Source of the DNA: Streptomyces tibetensis
GTDB lineage: Bacteria; Actinomycetota; Actinomycetes; Streptomycetales; Streptomycetaceae
Reading direction: 5' to 3'
Length of the DNA: 64,000 nucleotides
Assembly (NCBI RefSeq): GCF_007655005.1
Contig: NZ_SZVW01000012.1
Coordinates: 186,001 to 250,000, forward strand
The number at the start of each line of letters is the position of its first letter. The first letter of the stretch is position 1. The notes below the pieces were generated by a model. The model saw only the letters and a list, made by a program, of their open reading frames with translations, was not told the DNA's origin and did not search any database. Below, piece after piece: positions 44,291 to 52,475 of the stretch. Made by a program: the position numbers and the translations under genes.

Positions 44291-45421
44291 TCAGGCCACG
44301 CCCGCCCTCGCCCGGACCGTCGACGCGATGGTCGCCGAGCCCACCACGCGCGTGCCGTCGTACAGCACGATCGCCTGGCCGGGCGCGACACCGCGGACGG
44401 GCTCGGTGAAGGTGACCGTCAGGGAGCCGTCCACGACTTCGGCGCTCACCTCGGTCTCGCCGCCGTGGGCGCGCAGCTGGGCCGTGTAGGTGCCGGGGCC
44501 GACGGGGGCGGCGCCGCACCAGCGGGGCTTGACGGCGGTGAGGGCGCCGACGTCCAGGGCGGACGCCGGGCCGACGGTCACGGTGTTGTCGACCGGCGAG
44601 ATGTCCAGGACGTAGCGCGGCTTGCCGTCGGCGGCGGGGGTGCCGATGCGCAGGCCCTTGCGCTGGCCGATGGTGAAGCCGTACGCGCCCTCGTGGGTGC
44701 CGATCTTGGTGCCGGACTCGTCGACGATGTCACCCTCGGAGCGGCCGAGCCGGTTCGCGAGGAAGCCCTGGGTGTCGCCGTCGGCGATGAAGCAGATGTC
44801 GTGCGAGTCGGGCTTCTTGGCCACGGCCAAGCCCCTGCGCTCGGCCTCCGCGCGGATCTCGTCCTTGGTGGTGAGGGTGTCGCCGAGCGGGAACATCGCG
44901 TGGGCGAGCTGCCGGTCGTCCAGCACGCCGAGGACGTAGGACTGGTCCTTGGCCATGTCGGAGGCGCGGTGCAGCTCGCGGGTGCCGTCCTCGCGGACGA
45001 TCACCTGGGCGTAGTGGCCCGTGCAGACCGCGTCGAAGCCCAGGGCGAGCGCCTTGTCGAGCAGGGCGGCGAACTTGATCTTCTCGTTGCAGCGCAGGCA
45101 CGGGTTGGGGGTGCGGCCGGCCTCGTACTCGGCGACGAAGTCCTCGACGACGTCCTCGCGGAAGCGGTCGGCGAGGTCCCACACGTAGAACGGGATGCCG
45201 ATGACGTCCGCGGCACGGCGGGCGTCGCGGGAGTCTTCGATGGTGCAGCAGCCGCGCGCGCCCGTACGGAAGGATTGGGGGTTGGCGGAGAGCGCGAGGT
45301 GGACGCCGGTCACGTCGTGGCCCGCTTCGGCCGCGCGGGCGGCGGCGACGGCGGAGTCGACTCCGCCGGACATGGCGGCCAGGACGCGGAGGGGGCGGGG
45401 GCGCTGCGGGGTCTCAGTCAT
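44291..45421 (-). CDS. mnmA: tRNA-specific 2-thiouridylase
   Basis: The protein is 376 aa. It puts sulfur on U34 of tRNA Lys, Glu and Gln after adenylating the base. The PP-loop is AAMSGGVDSAVAA (about residues 15-27). The two catalytic Cys are in PNPCLRCNEKIKF and SHDICFIADGD. The C-terminal beta-barrel domain ends the protein. GGAAGGG precedes the ATG. The sulfur donor is usually a cysteine desulfurase; one is encoded 0.8 kb away at 46231. The amidase gene lies between on the other strand. Confidence 0.96.
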   Translation of the reverse strand: MTETPQRPRPLRVLAAMSGGVDSAVAAARAAEAGHDVTGVHLALSANPQSFRTGARGCCTIEDSRDARRAADVIGIPFYVWDLADRFREDVVEDFVAEYEAGRTPNPCLRCNEKIKFAALLDKALALGFDAVCTGHYAQVIVREDGTRELHRASDMAKDQSYVLGVLDDRQLAHAMFPLGDTLTTKDEIRAEAERRGLAVAKKPDSHDICFIADGDTQGFLANRLGRSEGDIVDESGTKIGTHEGAYGFTIGQRKGLRIGTPAADGKPRYVLDISPVDNTVTVGPASALDVGALTAVKPRWCGAAPVGPGTYTAQLRAHGGETEVSAEVVDGSLTVTFTEPVRGVAPGQAIVLYDGTRVVGSATIASTVRARAGVA

Positions 45422-45481
45422 AACCCTTCCAGGGTACGGGGGCGCGGGAACCAGGACCGCCGGGTATCCGTTGACGATCAC

Positions 45482-46147
45482 ATGGGACAGCGGAAGGCTT
45501 CGAGCGACGGCGACCGGAAGGTCGGCCGCCGCGCGCTGCTGATCGGCGGCACGGTGGCCGCGGCGGGCTCCGCCGTGCTCGCCCGGGACGAGCTGGCGCG
45601 TCTGTGGTGGCGGACTCCGGGCGTCGAGAAGCCGCGCAAGGAGGGCGAGGTCGACTACGCGGGCGCGCGCTGGGTCGCGGCGTCGGAGGCGAACTGGCGC
45701 CGTGCGGACCGGCCCGACGACTACGGCATAGACATGGTGGTCGTCCATGTCACGCAGGGCAGCTTCGACAGCGCGGTGAAGGCCTTCCAGGATCCGGGCC
45801 ACAGGGCGGCCGCGCACTACATCGTCCGGCAGGACGGGCATGTGGCGCAGATGATCCGCGAGCTGGACGTGGCCTACCACGCGGGCAACCGCGACTACAA
45901 CGAACGCAGTGTCGGCATCGAGCACGAGGGTTTCGTGGACCGCCCGCAGGACTTCACGGACGAGATGTACGAGGCCTCGGCCCGGCTCACGGCCCGGATC
46001 TGTGCCCGCTACGACATACCCGTCGACCGGGAGCACATCATCGGCCACGTGGAGGTCCCGGGCACGGACCACACGGACCCGGGGCGGCACTGGGACTGGG
46101 AGAGGTACATGCGCCTGGTACGCCGGGCGCGGACGAGCCCGGCCTGA
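45482..46147 (+). CDS. Tat-exported N-acetylmuramoyl-L-alanine amidase (Amidase_2)
   Basis: The protein is 221 aa. A twin-arginine signal (DRKVGRRALLIGGTVAAAGS) is followed by an Amidase_2 zinc domain. Zinc ligands are His in VVVHVTQGS and HIIGHVEVPGTDH, with the supporting NRDYNERSVGIEHEGF block. It cleaves the bond between MurNAc and L-Ala of peptidoglycan and is probably exported folded. It sits between mnmA and the cysteine desulfurase gene on the opposite strand, with no evident functional link. Confidence 0.9.
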   Translation: MGQRKASSDGDRKVGRRALLIGGTVAAAGSAVLARDELARLWWRTPGVEKPRKEGEVDYAGARWVAASEANWRRADRPDDYGIDMVVVHVTQGSFDSAVKAFQDPGHRAAAHYIVRQDGHVAQMIRELDVAYHAGNRDYNERSVGIEHEGFVDRPQDFTDEMYEASARLTARICARYDIPVDREHIIGHVEVPGTDHTDPGRHWDWERYMRLVRRARTSPA

Positions 46148-46230
46148 CGCCAGGGCCGTTCGCAGCCGGCGCTGTGCCAGGGCCCGGGTCGGCAGGCGCC
46201 GCCCGCGCGATCGGCCCCGGGCCGAAGGCC

Positions 46231-47400
46231 CTACGTCAGCCCCGCCGCCCTGGCCCGTTCCACCGCCGGGCCGATGGCCTTCGCCAGGGCCTCGACATCG
46301 GCCTCGGTGGAGGTGTGGCCGAGGGAGAAACGCAGGGTGCCGCGGGCCAGGTCGGGGTCGGTGCCGGTGGCGAGGAGGACGTGGCTGGGCTGGGCGACCC
46401 CGGCGGTGCAGGCGGAGCCGGTGGAGCACTCGATGCCCTGGGCGTCGAGCAGGAGCAGCAGGGAGTCGCCCTCGCAGCCGGGGAAGGTGAAGTGCGCGTT
46501 GGCGGGGAGGCGGCCCTGCGGATCCGGGTCGCCGCCGAGGATCGCGTCCGGCACGGCCGAGCGGACCGCGGCGACGAGGCTGTCGCGCAGGGCGCCGATC
46601 TCATGGGCGAACCACTCGCGCTGCTCGGCGGCGAGCCGTGCGGCGACGGCGAAGGAGGCGACGGCGGGCACGTCGAGGGTGCCGGAGCGCACATGCCGCT
46701 CCTGACCGCCGCCGTGCAGGACGGGCACGGGGGTGTGTTCGCGGCCGAGGATCAGCGCGCCGATGCCGTAGGGGCCGCCGATCTTGTGGCCCGAGACCGT
46801 CATCGCGGCGAGGCCCGAGGCGGCGAAGTCGACGGGGATCTGACCGAAGGCCTGGACGGCGTCCGAGTGCAGCGGGACCCCGAACTCGGCTGCTGCGTCG
46901 GCCAGTTCACGGACGGGCAGGATCGTCCCGATCTCGTTGTTCGCCCACATGACGGTGGCGAGGGCCACGTCGTCGGGATTGCGGGCGATCGCCTCGCGCA
47001 GGGCGTCGGGGTGGACGCGGCCGTGGCGGTCGACCGGCAGGTACTCGACGGTGGCGCCTTCGTGTTCGCCGAGCCAGTGCACGGCGTCGAGGACCGCGTG
47101 GTGCTCGACGGGGCTGGCGAGGACGCGGGTGCGGGCCGGGTCGGCGTCGCGGCGTGACCAGTAAAGGCCCTTGACGGCGAGGTTGTCGGCCTCCGTGCCG
47201 CCCGAGGTGAAGACGACCTCGCTGGGGCGGGCGCCGAGGGCTTCGGCGAGGGTCTCGCGGGCCTCCTCGACGGTGCGGCGGGCCTGCCTGCCGGATGCGT
47301 GGAGGGAGGACGCGTTGCCGGTGGCACCCAGCTGGGCGGTGAGCGCCTCTGCCGCCTCCGGGAGCATCGGGGTGGTCGCGGCGTGGTCGAGGTAAGCCAT
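46231..47400 (-). CDS. Cysteine desulfurase (NifS/IscS class)
   Basis: The protein is 389 aa. The PLP-binding Lys is in VSGHKIGGPYGIGAL and the persulfide Cys is in GIECSTGSACTAGV. The sequence opens MAYLDHAATTPMLPEAAEAL, typical of IscS/NifS and not SufS. It takes sulfur from cysteine and passes it as persulfide to acceptors such as MnmA or Fe-S scaffolds. mnmA, on the same strand 0.8 kb downstream, is a plausible partner. Confidence 0.95.
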   Translation of the reverse strand: MAYLDHAATTPMLPEAAEALTAQLGATGNASSLHASGRQARRTVEEARETLAEALGARPSEVVFTSGGTEADNLAVKGLYWSRRDADPARTRVLASPVEHHAVLDAVHWLGEHEGATVEYLPVDRHGRVHPDALREAIARNPDDVALATVMWANNEIGTILPVRELADAAAEFGVPLHSDAVQAFGQIPVDFAASGLAAMTVSGHKIGGPYGIGALILGREHTPVPVLHGGGQERHVRSGTLDVPAVASFAVAARLAAEQREWFAHEIGALRDSLVAAVRSAVPDAILGGDPDPQGRLPANAHFTFPGCEGDSLLLLLDAQGIECSTGSACTAGVAQPSHVLLATGTDPDLARGTLRFSLGHTSTEADVEALAKAIGPAVERARAAGLT

Positions 47401-47540
47401 GGTGAGCCCGATTCTACGGCTCCCCTTCGTCCGGCCTCAGAGCAAGGCTGGCCGATCGTGAACCGCTTTCCGGCGCGGCGACGGCCCGTCGTCCCCGGGC
47501 CCGGCCGCGGCGTACCGGCGGACGGTTGTCCGACGGCGGC

Positions 47541-47807
47541 TCAGAAGCTCCACGAGATGGTGCTGTCGAACTCCATGAAGGACGCGAGGACGAGCAGGTC
47601 GGCGACGCCCAGGCCCAGACCCAGCAACGCGCGGCCGCGGCGCTCGGTGCCGCGCCACAGGGCGACACTCGCCAGCACGATGGCGATCGGGCCGAGGAAG
47701 AGGTTGAGCACGAGCAGGCCGAGCAGGCCGAGGATGAAGGACGCGACGGCCATGCCGTCGGTGTCACGGATACCGGTGCGGCGCGAGGCCGGGGCGGTGA
47801 GCTGCAT
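47541..47807 (-). CDS. DUF4190-like small membrane protein, 88 aa
   Basis: The protein starts MQLTAPASRRTGIRDTDGMA and has two hydrophobic segments, VASFILGLLGLLVLNLFLGP and LLGLGLGVADLLVLASF, with ASVALWRGTERRG between them. This is the compact DUF4190 pattern. No function is known. It lies downstream of another small membrane protein on the same strand, and both may be under the TetR protein encoded at 48133. Confidence 0.8.
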   Translation of the reverse strand: MQLTAPASRRTGIRDTDGMAVASFILGLLGLLVLNLFLGPIAIVLASVALWRGTERRGRALLGLGLGVADLLVLASFMEFDSTISWSF

Positions 47808-47851
47808 GATGATCGACTCCCGAAGTCGGATGGAAGGGCTGGTGGGCGGTG

Positions 47852-48067
47852 TCAGTGGGCCTGCGTGTGGCGCCGGCGGCCGCGCTCGCGGAGCGCGAAG
47901 ATGCCGAGCCAGACGGCGATGACGGCGCCGACGGCGACGGAGAAGGTGAGCGGCGCGTGGGCCACGGTGCCCAGGACGACGCCCAGCAGCAGGAGTGCGG
48001 CGACGATGAACAGCACGGGAAACAACCCCCAGGGTTTCGGTGAACGGTTGTGGTTACAGTTGTTCAC
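47852..48067 (-). CDS. Small membrane protein, 71 aa, next to a TetR gene
   Basis: A GTG start gives MNNCNHNRSPKPWGLFPVLF, then two hydrophobic segments (LFIVAALLLLGVVLGTVAH and TFSVAVGAVIAVWLGIFAL) and a basic HTQAH-type end. The GTG itself overlaps an inverted repeat (48057-48069) that recurs before the divergent TetR gene, so repression is likely. A downstream GTG is a possible alternative start. Function unknown. Confidence 0.75.
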   Translation of the reverse strand: MNNCNHNRSPKPWGLFPVLFIVAALLLLGVVLGTVAHAPLTFSVAVGAVIAVWLGIFALRERGRRRHTQAH

Positions 48068-48069
48068 TG
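48057..48069. promoter_or_regulatory. TetR operator copy A (CAGTTGTTCACTG)
   Basis: An imperfect palindrome CAGTT-GTT-CACTG overlaps the start codon of the small membrane protein gene. One base differs from copy B (48114-48126). Binding here would block translation start or promoter clearance. Confidence 0.6.
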
Positions 48070-48113
48070 ACTTCCCAGCCTAACGCCTCCCATGACTTTC
48101 CAATTCCAGAGAA

Positions 48114-48126
48114 CAGTTGTTAACTG
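48114..48126. promoter_or_regulatory. TetR operator copy B (CAGTTGTTAACTG)
   Basis: A perfect 5-bp inverted repeat with a 3-base spacer ends six bases before the TetR start codon. Matching copy A at the neighbouring divergent gene, it probably mediates autorepression. Confidence 0.7.
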
Positions 48127-48132
48127 CATGGT

Positions 48133-48771
48133 ATGAGTCACACCCTCGGCATCCGGCAGGCCCAGAAGCAGAAGACCCGGCAGGCACTCCTCGACGCGGC
48201 CCTCGGGCTGCTCGAGGAGCAGAGCCTGAGCAGCCTGGGACTGCGCGAGGTCACCCGCGCCGTCGGTGTCGCCCCGACCGCCTTCTACCGGCACTTCCGC
48301 TCCACGGCGGATCTGGGCGTGGCCCTGGTCGAGGAGGCGCTGGGGAGCCTGCACCCGATGATCCGGACGACGGTGTCCACGACGGGCGACCGCGAGGAAC
48401 GCGTGGTGCGCACCATCGACTTGATCGCCCGTCACGTCGACGGGTACCCCGCCCATGTCCGTTTCATCGCTCGTGAACGACATGGCGGAGTTCAACCGGT
48501 TCGGGAGGCGATAAGGGGCCAACTGACCCGGTTCGCCCAGGAGGTCAAGGACGAACTGGCCAAGGACCCGGTCTCGGAGGGCTGGAGCGAGGACGACCTG
48601 CTGATGCTCGCGCACCTCTACGTCGACCAGATGCTGAGCACGGCGTCACTGTTCCTGGAGGCCCTGGAAGGGCCGGAGGAGGAACGCCCGGCCCGGACCC
48701 GGGAGGTCGCGCAGCTGGCGACCCGCCAGATGCGGCTGATCGGCCTCGGCCGCCACCACTGGCTGGACTGA
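48133..48771 (+). CDS. TetR-family regulator, FabR-like
   Basis: The protein is 212 aa. The helix-turn-helix covers about residues 15-55: TRQALLDAALGLLEEQSLSS then LGLREVTRAVGVAPTAFYRH. The C-terminal domain resembles FabR, a TetR regulator of fatty-acid desaturation, but Streptomyces members may act elsewhere. It is divergent from the 71-aa membrane protein gene, with a matching operator at each start. Its last codons (LGRHHWLD and stop) are the first unit of a tandem repeat that continues downstream. Confidence 0.88.
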   Translation: MSHTLGIRQAQKQKTRQALLDAALGLLEEQSLSSLGLREVTRAVGVAPTAFYRHFRSTADLGVALVEEALGSLHPMIRTTVSTTGDREERVVRTIDLIARHVDGYPAHVRFIARERHGGVQPVREAIRGQLTRFAQEVKDELAKDPVSEGWSEDDLLMLAHLYVDQMLSTASLFLEALEGPEEERPARTREVAQLATRQMRLIGLGRHHWLD

Positions 48772-48862
48772 CACCCTCGGCCGCCGTCACCGGCTCGATC
48801 GACGCCCTCGGCCGCCGCCACTGGCTGGATCGACACCTCGTTCGCCGGATCGACGCCCTCGT
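48745..48862. repeat. 31-bp tandem repeats extending the 3' end of the TetR gene
   Basis: Units start at 48745, 48776 and 48807, with a partial one from 48838, about 31 bases apart. The unit is like CTCGGCCGCCRCCACTGGCT followed by GGATCGACAC. The first unit encodes the C-terminal LGRHHWLD and stop of the TetR protein. Later units are not needed for any gene. Confidence 0.8.
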
Positions 48863-48940
48863 GACAGCACACAGGGGCGGCGCTCCCGTTCGCCGGACGC
48901 GCCGCCCCTGTCGCACCCCCGGGCGGACCCGGGCCTACGC

Positions 48941-49354
48941 CTACTGCTCCTTCTGCGACTGCTGGGGCTGCTGCCCCTGCCCCTGACCGCCCGCGGCCTG
49001 ACCGTAGCCGCCCGGGCCGCCGCAGCCGCCGCCCTGGCCCCCACCGGGACCGCCCTGGCCGCCCCGGCCGCCATCCGGCGCACCACTGGGCATCCCCGAA
49101 GGAGCCCCGGACGGCACGCCCGTGGGCTTGGCACCGGCGGAGGCGGCACCCGAGGGAGCTCCGGAGGGTGCGCCGGACGGAGCACCGGAAGGGGCGCCCG
49201 AGGCCGCCCCCGACGGCGCCTGGCAGGCCTGCTGCTGCCCGGCCCCGCCGCCGCTGTTCGAGGACGACGCGGAGTCACCCGACCCGCAGGCCGCCAGGGC
49301 CAGGGGCGAGAGCGCCAGCAGGGCCACGGCAGGGAGGAGACGCGCACGCTTCAT
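48941..49354 (-). CDS. Lipoprotein with GAPS repeats, 137 aa
   Basis: A lipoprotein signal (MKRARLLPAVALLALSPLAL then AAC) is followed by a Ser/Gly-rich linker, about seven SGAPSGAP-type units (about 45-95), and a Gly/Gln-rich tail (PGGGQGGGCGGPGGYGQA). GGAGC lies before the ATG. There is no recognisable domain. It is probably anchored to the outer face of the membrane; the repeats look like a flexible spacer. Function unknown. Confidence 0.75.
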   Translation of the reverse strand: MKRARLLPAVALLALSPLALAACGSGDSASSSNSGGGAGQQQACQAPSGAASGAPSGAPSGAPSGAPSGAASAGAKPTGVPSGAPSGMPSGAPDGGRGGQGGPGGGQGGGCGGPGGYGQAAGGQGQGQQPQQSQKEQ

Positions 49355-49464
49355 GAAAGACAGCTCCAGGGAGGGTGAGGAAATCCTTGAGCCGTGAACT
49401 CAACCAACCCTGCCTGGGCCCCCCTTTGGGCCGCCCTGTGACCTGCCTGTCAACGAGGCGAAGT

Positions 49465-50325
49465 TCAGCCCAGCCGGACCCGCGCCAGCTGCCGGGACTG
49501 CGCGACCAGCCGGTCCGCGCTGTCCCACACCTCGGCGTCCTCCTCCAGGAAGCCGCCGGCGAGGTTGCGTGTGGTGATCGACACCCGCAGCGGGCCCGGC
49601 GCCGGGCGGCACCGGACGTGCACGGTCAGCTCGACGGTCGGCACCCAGCCCTTCAGTCCGAGCTCGAACGCGGTGGGCGGCAAGGCGTCGACCGCGAGCA
49701 GCAGGGAGAGCGGGTCGTGATCGCGCCCGTCCTTGAGTCCGAACCAGGCCCGCATCTCACCCTTGCCGGAGGGCTGCCCGAGCGCCCAGCCGAGGGTGGA
49801 CGGGTCGAGCTTGAGCATCAGGCGCTCGGTGATCGCCGAGCTGCCGTCGACGGGGGCGGGCCCGTCCTCCGGGCCGAAGCAGTGCTCCAGCGGCGGGATC
49901 GCGGGCGGCCGGGCCGTGGTGCGGACGTCGTCGGGCAGGGTGTCCAGGTCGCCGTAGGAGGCGAGGACCCGGATGCGTTCGACCTCGCGGCCCTCGTCGT
50001 CGTACTGGAAGAGGGAGGCCTGGCCGGTCGACAGGGTACGGCCGGTGCGGACGACGTCCGTGCGGACGACCGCGGGGCCGGGCTGGGACGCCGTCAGGTA
50101 GTGCGCCGAGATCGTGAAGGGATCGGCGTGCGGCAGGGTGTCGGCGAGGGCGCGGCCCAGGACGGCCAGCAGGTAGCCGCCGTTGACGGCGCTGATGATC
50201 GTCCAGCCGGCGGAGAGGTCGATGTCGTAGACGCCCGGCGCGCGGCGGGTGAGCGCGGTGTCGCGGTCGAACTCGCTGTCGCCGATCGTGGCCCGGGCGG
50301 CCGGGGCGGTGGCTGCTTCTGGCAT
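49465..50325 (-). CDS. Acyl-CoA thioesterase family protein (TesB-like double hotdog)
   Basis: The protein is 286 aa. Two hotdog halves are seen, the first with SAVNGGYLLAVLGRALADTL and PFTISAHYLTASQPGPAVVR, the second with WFGLKDGRDHDPLSLLLAVD and WVPTVELTVHVRCRPAPGPL. The family hydrolyses acyl-CoA esters. The start is taken at ATG 50325 (MPEAATAPAARATIG); an ATG 15 bases upstream is in frame. No close operon partner. The esterase gene is divergent. Confidence 0.85.
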   Translation of the reverse strand: MPEAATAPAARATIGDSEFDRDTALTRRAPGVYDIDLSAGWTIISAVNGGYLLAVLGRALADTLPHADPFTISAHYLTASQPGPAVVRTDVVRTGRTLSTGQASLFQYDDEGREVERIRVLASYGDLDTLPDDVRTTARPPAIPPLEHCFGPEDGPAPVDGSSAITERLMLKLDPSTLGWALGQPSGKGEMRAWFGLKDGRDHDPLSLLLAVDALPPTAFELGLKGWVPTVELTVHVRCRPAPGPLRVSITTRNLAGGFLEEDAEVWDSADRLVAQSRQLARVRLG

Positions 50326-50494
50326 GGCTGAACAGTACAAGAACTAGCTACTAAGCGGTAGCTTTCTGTCGGCGATCCGGGTCGTACGCCTCCCGTGTCG
50401 ACCGGGGTCACGCCTTGGTGAGACACGGGCAATTCTTCGGTAAGTGTCGGACTCGTCCGTAAACCCGCGTTCGCCTTCCCTCCTCTGTAGGGGC

Positions 50495-51730
50495 ATGAGC
50501 CTCACCGGAACACCGTTCCTCTGCACGCTGGTCGTCCTGTCCGTCGCCGCCCTGGTGCTGCCGCTGGTCCTCTGGTCACGCATCCGCGGGCACCGGACCC
50601 TGCGTCTCGCGGCCCGGGCGCTGATGCTGCTGTTCGCGCAGGGGACGGCCGTGGCGCTGGTCTTCACCCTGGTCAACAACGCCGACAACCTGTACGACAA
50701 CTGGGCCGACCTGCTCGGCACCGGCGACCACGTGGAGCAGGCGGCCGATCTGGGCGCCGACGGCACCGGCGGCATCGCCCTCACGCGGCTGCCCAAGGTG
50801 CGCCAGACCTTCGAGCCCGCCACCGGACCCGGGATGGGCGCGGCCGGCGGCGTGCGGGTGACCCAGCTCGCGGGCCGGGTGTCGGGGGTGAACGCCGAGG
50901 TCTACGTCTGGCTGCCGCCGCAGTACGGCGAACCGGCCTACCGGCACCACCGGTTCCCGGTCGTGGAACTGCTGCCCGGCTACCCCGGCTCGGCGAAGGC
51001 GTGGTTCGGCTCGCTCTACGCGCACGAGCAGCTGGAGCCGCTGATGCGCGACGGCCGGGTGGCCCCGTTCATCCTGGTCGCGCCCCGCACCAACCTGCTG
51101 GCCGCCGTGGACACCGGCTGCGCCAACGTCCCGGGCACGGTCAACGCCGACACCTGGCTGAGCGTCGACGTACCCAGGATGGTCATGGACAACTTCCGCG
51201 CCCGGCCCGCGCCGCAGGGCTGGGCCGTCGCCGGCTACTCGGCCGGGGCGCACTGCGCGACCAGGCTCGCCGTCGCCCATCCCGACCGCTACCGGGCCGC
51301 CGTCAGCATGTCCGGCTACAACGACCCGAGCGGCGAACGCGACTCGCTCACCGCGCAGAGCCCAGCCCTGCGCTCCGAGAACAACCCGCTCCTGATGCTG
51401 CGCAGGTCGACCGTCCCGCCGCGGATCGCGCTGTACCTCTCCGGCCAGCCGCACGACGGCTACGAGGACGCCGTGGCCATGCAGCGGGCCGCGAAGGCCC
51501 CGACGACCGTGCACGTCGTGTACATCCCGAAGAGCGCGGGCGGCCACAACATGGCGCTGTGGCGGCCGCAGGTGGTCCCGGCGTTCCGCTGGCTGACCCA
51601 GCAGATGGGCATCGGCCGGGTCACGGCAGGACGGGCTGCTCCTCCTCGCTCACCGTCGACCGCCGGTGCCACGCCCGCGGAGCTCGCCAGTGGTACCGCA
51701 TCGCGAGCAGGCGCAGTACGAAGGCGGTGA
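50495..51730 (+). CDS. Membrane-anchored esterase, antigen 85-like alpha/beta hydrolase
   Basis: The protein is 411 aa. Two N-terminal TM segments (about 5-28 and 40-62) precede an esterase D/antigen 85-type domain. The nucleophile elbow is VAGYSAGAHCATRLA and other blocks are FPVVELLPGYPGSAKAWFG and AAVSMSGYND; the His is likely in SAGGHNMALW. It probably acts outside the cell on lipids or acylated sugars. Its final 37 codons, Ala/Pro/Arg-rich, overlap the end of the convergent TRIC gene by 110 bases. Confidence 0.85.
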   Translation: MSLTGTPFLCTLVVLSVAALVLPLVLWSRIRGHRTLRLAARALMLLFAQGTAVALVFTLVNNADNLYDNWADLLGTGDHVEQAADLGADGTGGIALTRLPKVRQTFEPATGPGMGAAGGVRVTQLAGRVSGVNAEVYVWLPPQYGEPAYRHHRFPVVELLPGYPGSAKAWFGSLYAHEQLEPLMRDGRVAPFILVAPRTNLLAAVDTGCANVPGTVNADTWLSVDVPRMVMDNFRARPAPQGWAVAGYSAGAHCATRLAVAHPDRYRAAVSMSGYNDPSGERDSLTAQSPALRSENNPLLMLRRSTVPPRIALYLSGQPHDGYEDAVAMQRAAKAPTTVHVVYIPKSAGGHNMALWRPQVVPAFRWLTQQMGIGRVTAGRAAPPRSPSTAGATPAELASGTASRAGAVRRR

Positions 51731-52295
51731 TCACCGCGACACCGCTGGTCACCGGGTTCAGGGCGTCGTAGCGGATGCACAGGGCGGCCAGGGCGGAACC
51801 GACGATCGCCGGTACCGCGTACAGGTCGCGGTCCCAGCGCAGCAGGGAGGGAACCTCGTTGGCGAGGACGTCGCGCAGCACACCGCCGCCCACGGCGGTG
51901 GTCAGCCCCAGACCGGCGGAGGCGGTCAGGCCGAGCCCGTACTCGTACGCCTTGATCGTGCCGGCGACGCAGAACAGGCCGAGGCCGGCCGCGTCGAAGA
52001 CGTTCACCGCGATCTGGATGCGCTCCACCTGGGGGTGCAGGAAGAAGACGAGGAGAGTGGCGAGCAGCGGGGTGAGGAAGTACCCCAGGTCCGTGAAGGC
52101 GGCCGGCGGTACGGCCCCGATGACCAGGTCGCGGAAGAGCCCTCCGCCCAGCGCGGTGACCTCGGCGAGGACGGCCATGCCGAACACGTCGAAGTTCTTG
52201 CGCACGGCCAGCAGGGCGCCGGAGATCGCGAAGACGAAGATGCCGATCAGGTCGAGCGTGTGCTGGACGGACGGGCTGAAGAGTTGCTGGAGCAC
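51621..52295 (-). CDS. TRIC-type trimeric cation channel family (UPF0126)
   Basis: The protein is 224 aa with seven TM segments as two homologous triple-helix repeats. Each repeat has the conserved glycine motif: ALGGGLFRDLVIG (about residue 49) and AVGGGVLRDVLAN (about 136). These line the pore in TRIC channels. The bacterial members probably pass K+ or other small ions. It is downstream of the opp operon on the same strand but after a terminator. Its 3' end overlaps the convergent esterase gene. Confidence 0.9.
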   Translation of the reverse strand: MLQQLFSPSVQHTLDLIGIFVFAISGALLAVRKNFDVFGMAVLAEVTALGGGLFRDLVIGAVPPAAFTDLGYFLTPLLATLLVFFLHPQVERIQIAVNVFDAAGLGLFCVAGTIKAYEYGLGLTASAGLGLTTAVGGGVLRDVLANEVPSLLRWDRDLYAVPAIVGSALAALCIRYDALNPVTSGVAVITAFVLRLLAMRYHWRAPRAWHRRSTVSEEEQPVLP

Positions 52296-52398
52296 GCGGA
52301 CATCTTGCCCTGCGGCCGGGCGACGCCTCCTACCGGAGGCAGGTCCTCCGTTCCGACCGGGGAGCTACTGCTGATCCGGTTGAAGCCCGGGGAACGCC

Positions 52399-52430
52399 GC
52401 AGGGCCGGCAGGAGTGTCTGCCGGCCCTGC
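52399..52430 (-). terminator. Terminator after the peptide ABC operon
   Basis: A perfect 13-bp inverted repeat (52399-52411 and 52418-52430) with a 6-base loop lies 46 bases past the stop of the last ABC gene. No U-tract. Confidence 0.8.
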
Positions 52431-52475
52431 GGTCGTCGTGGTCGCGGCGCCGCGACAGGCTGGAGAGCCGAGAGC

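Noticed and set aside
45422..46429. N-terminal extension of mnmA to 712 codons
   Set aside because: The extension is antisense to the amidase gene, and mnmA has a good ATG with a ribosome site at 45421.
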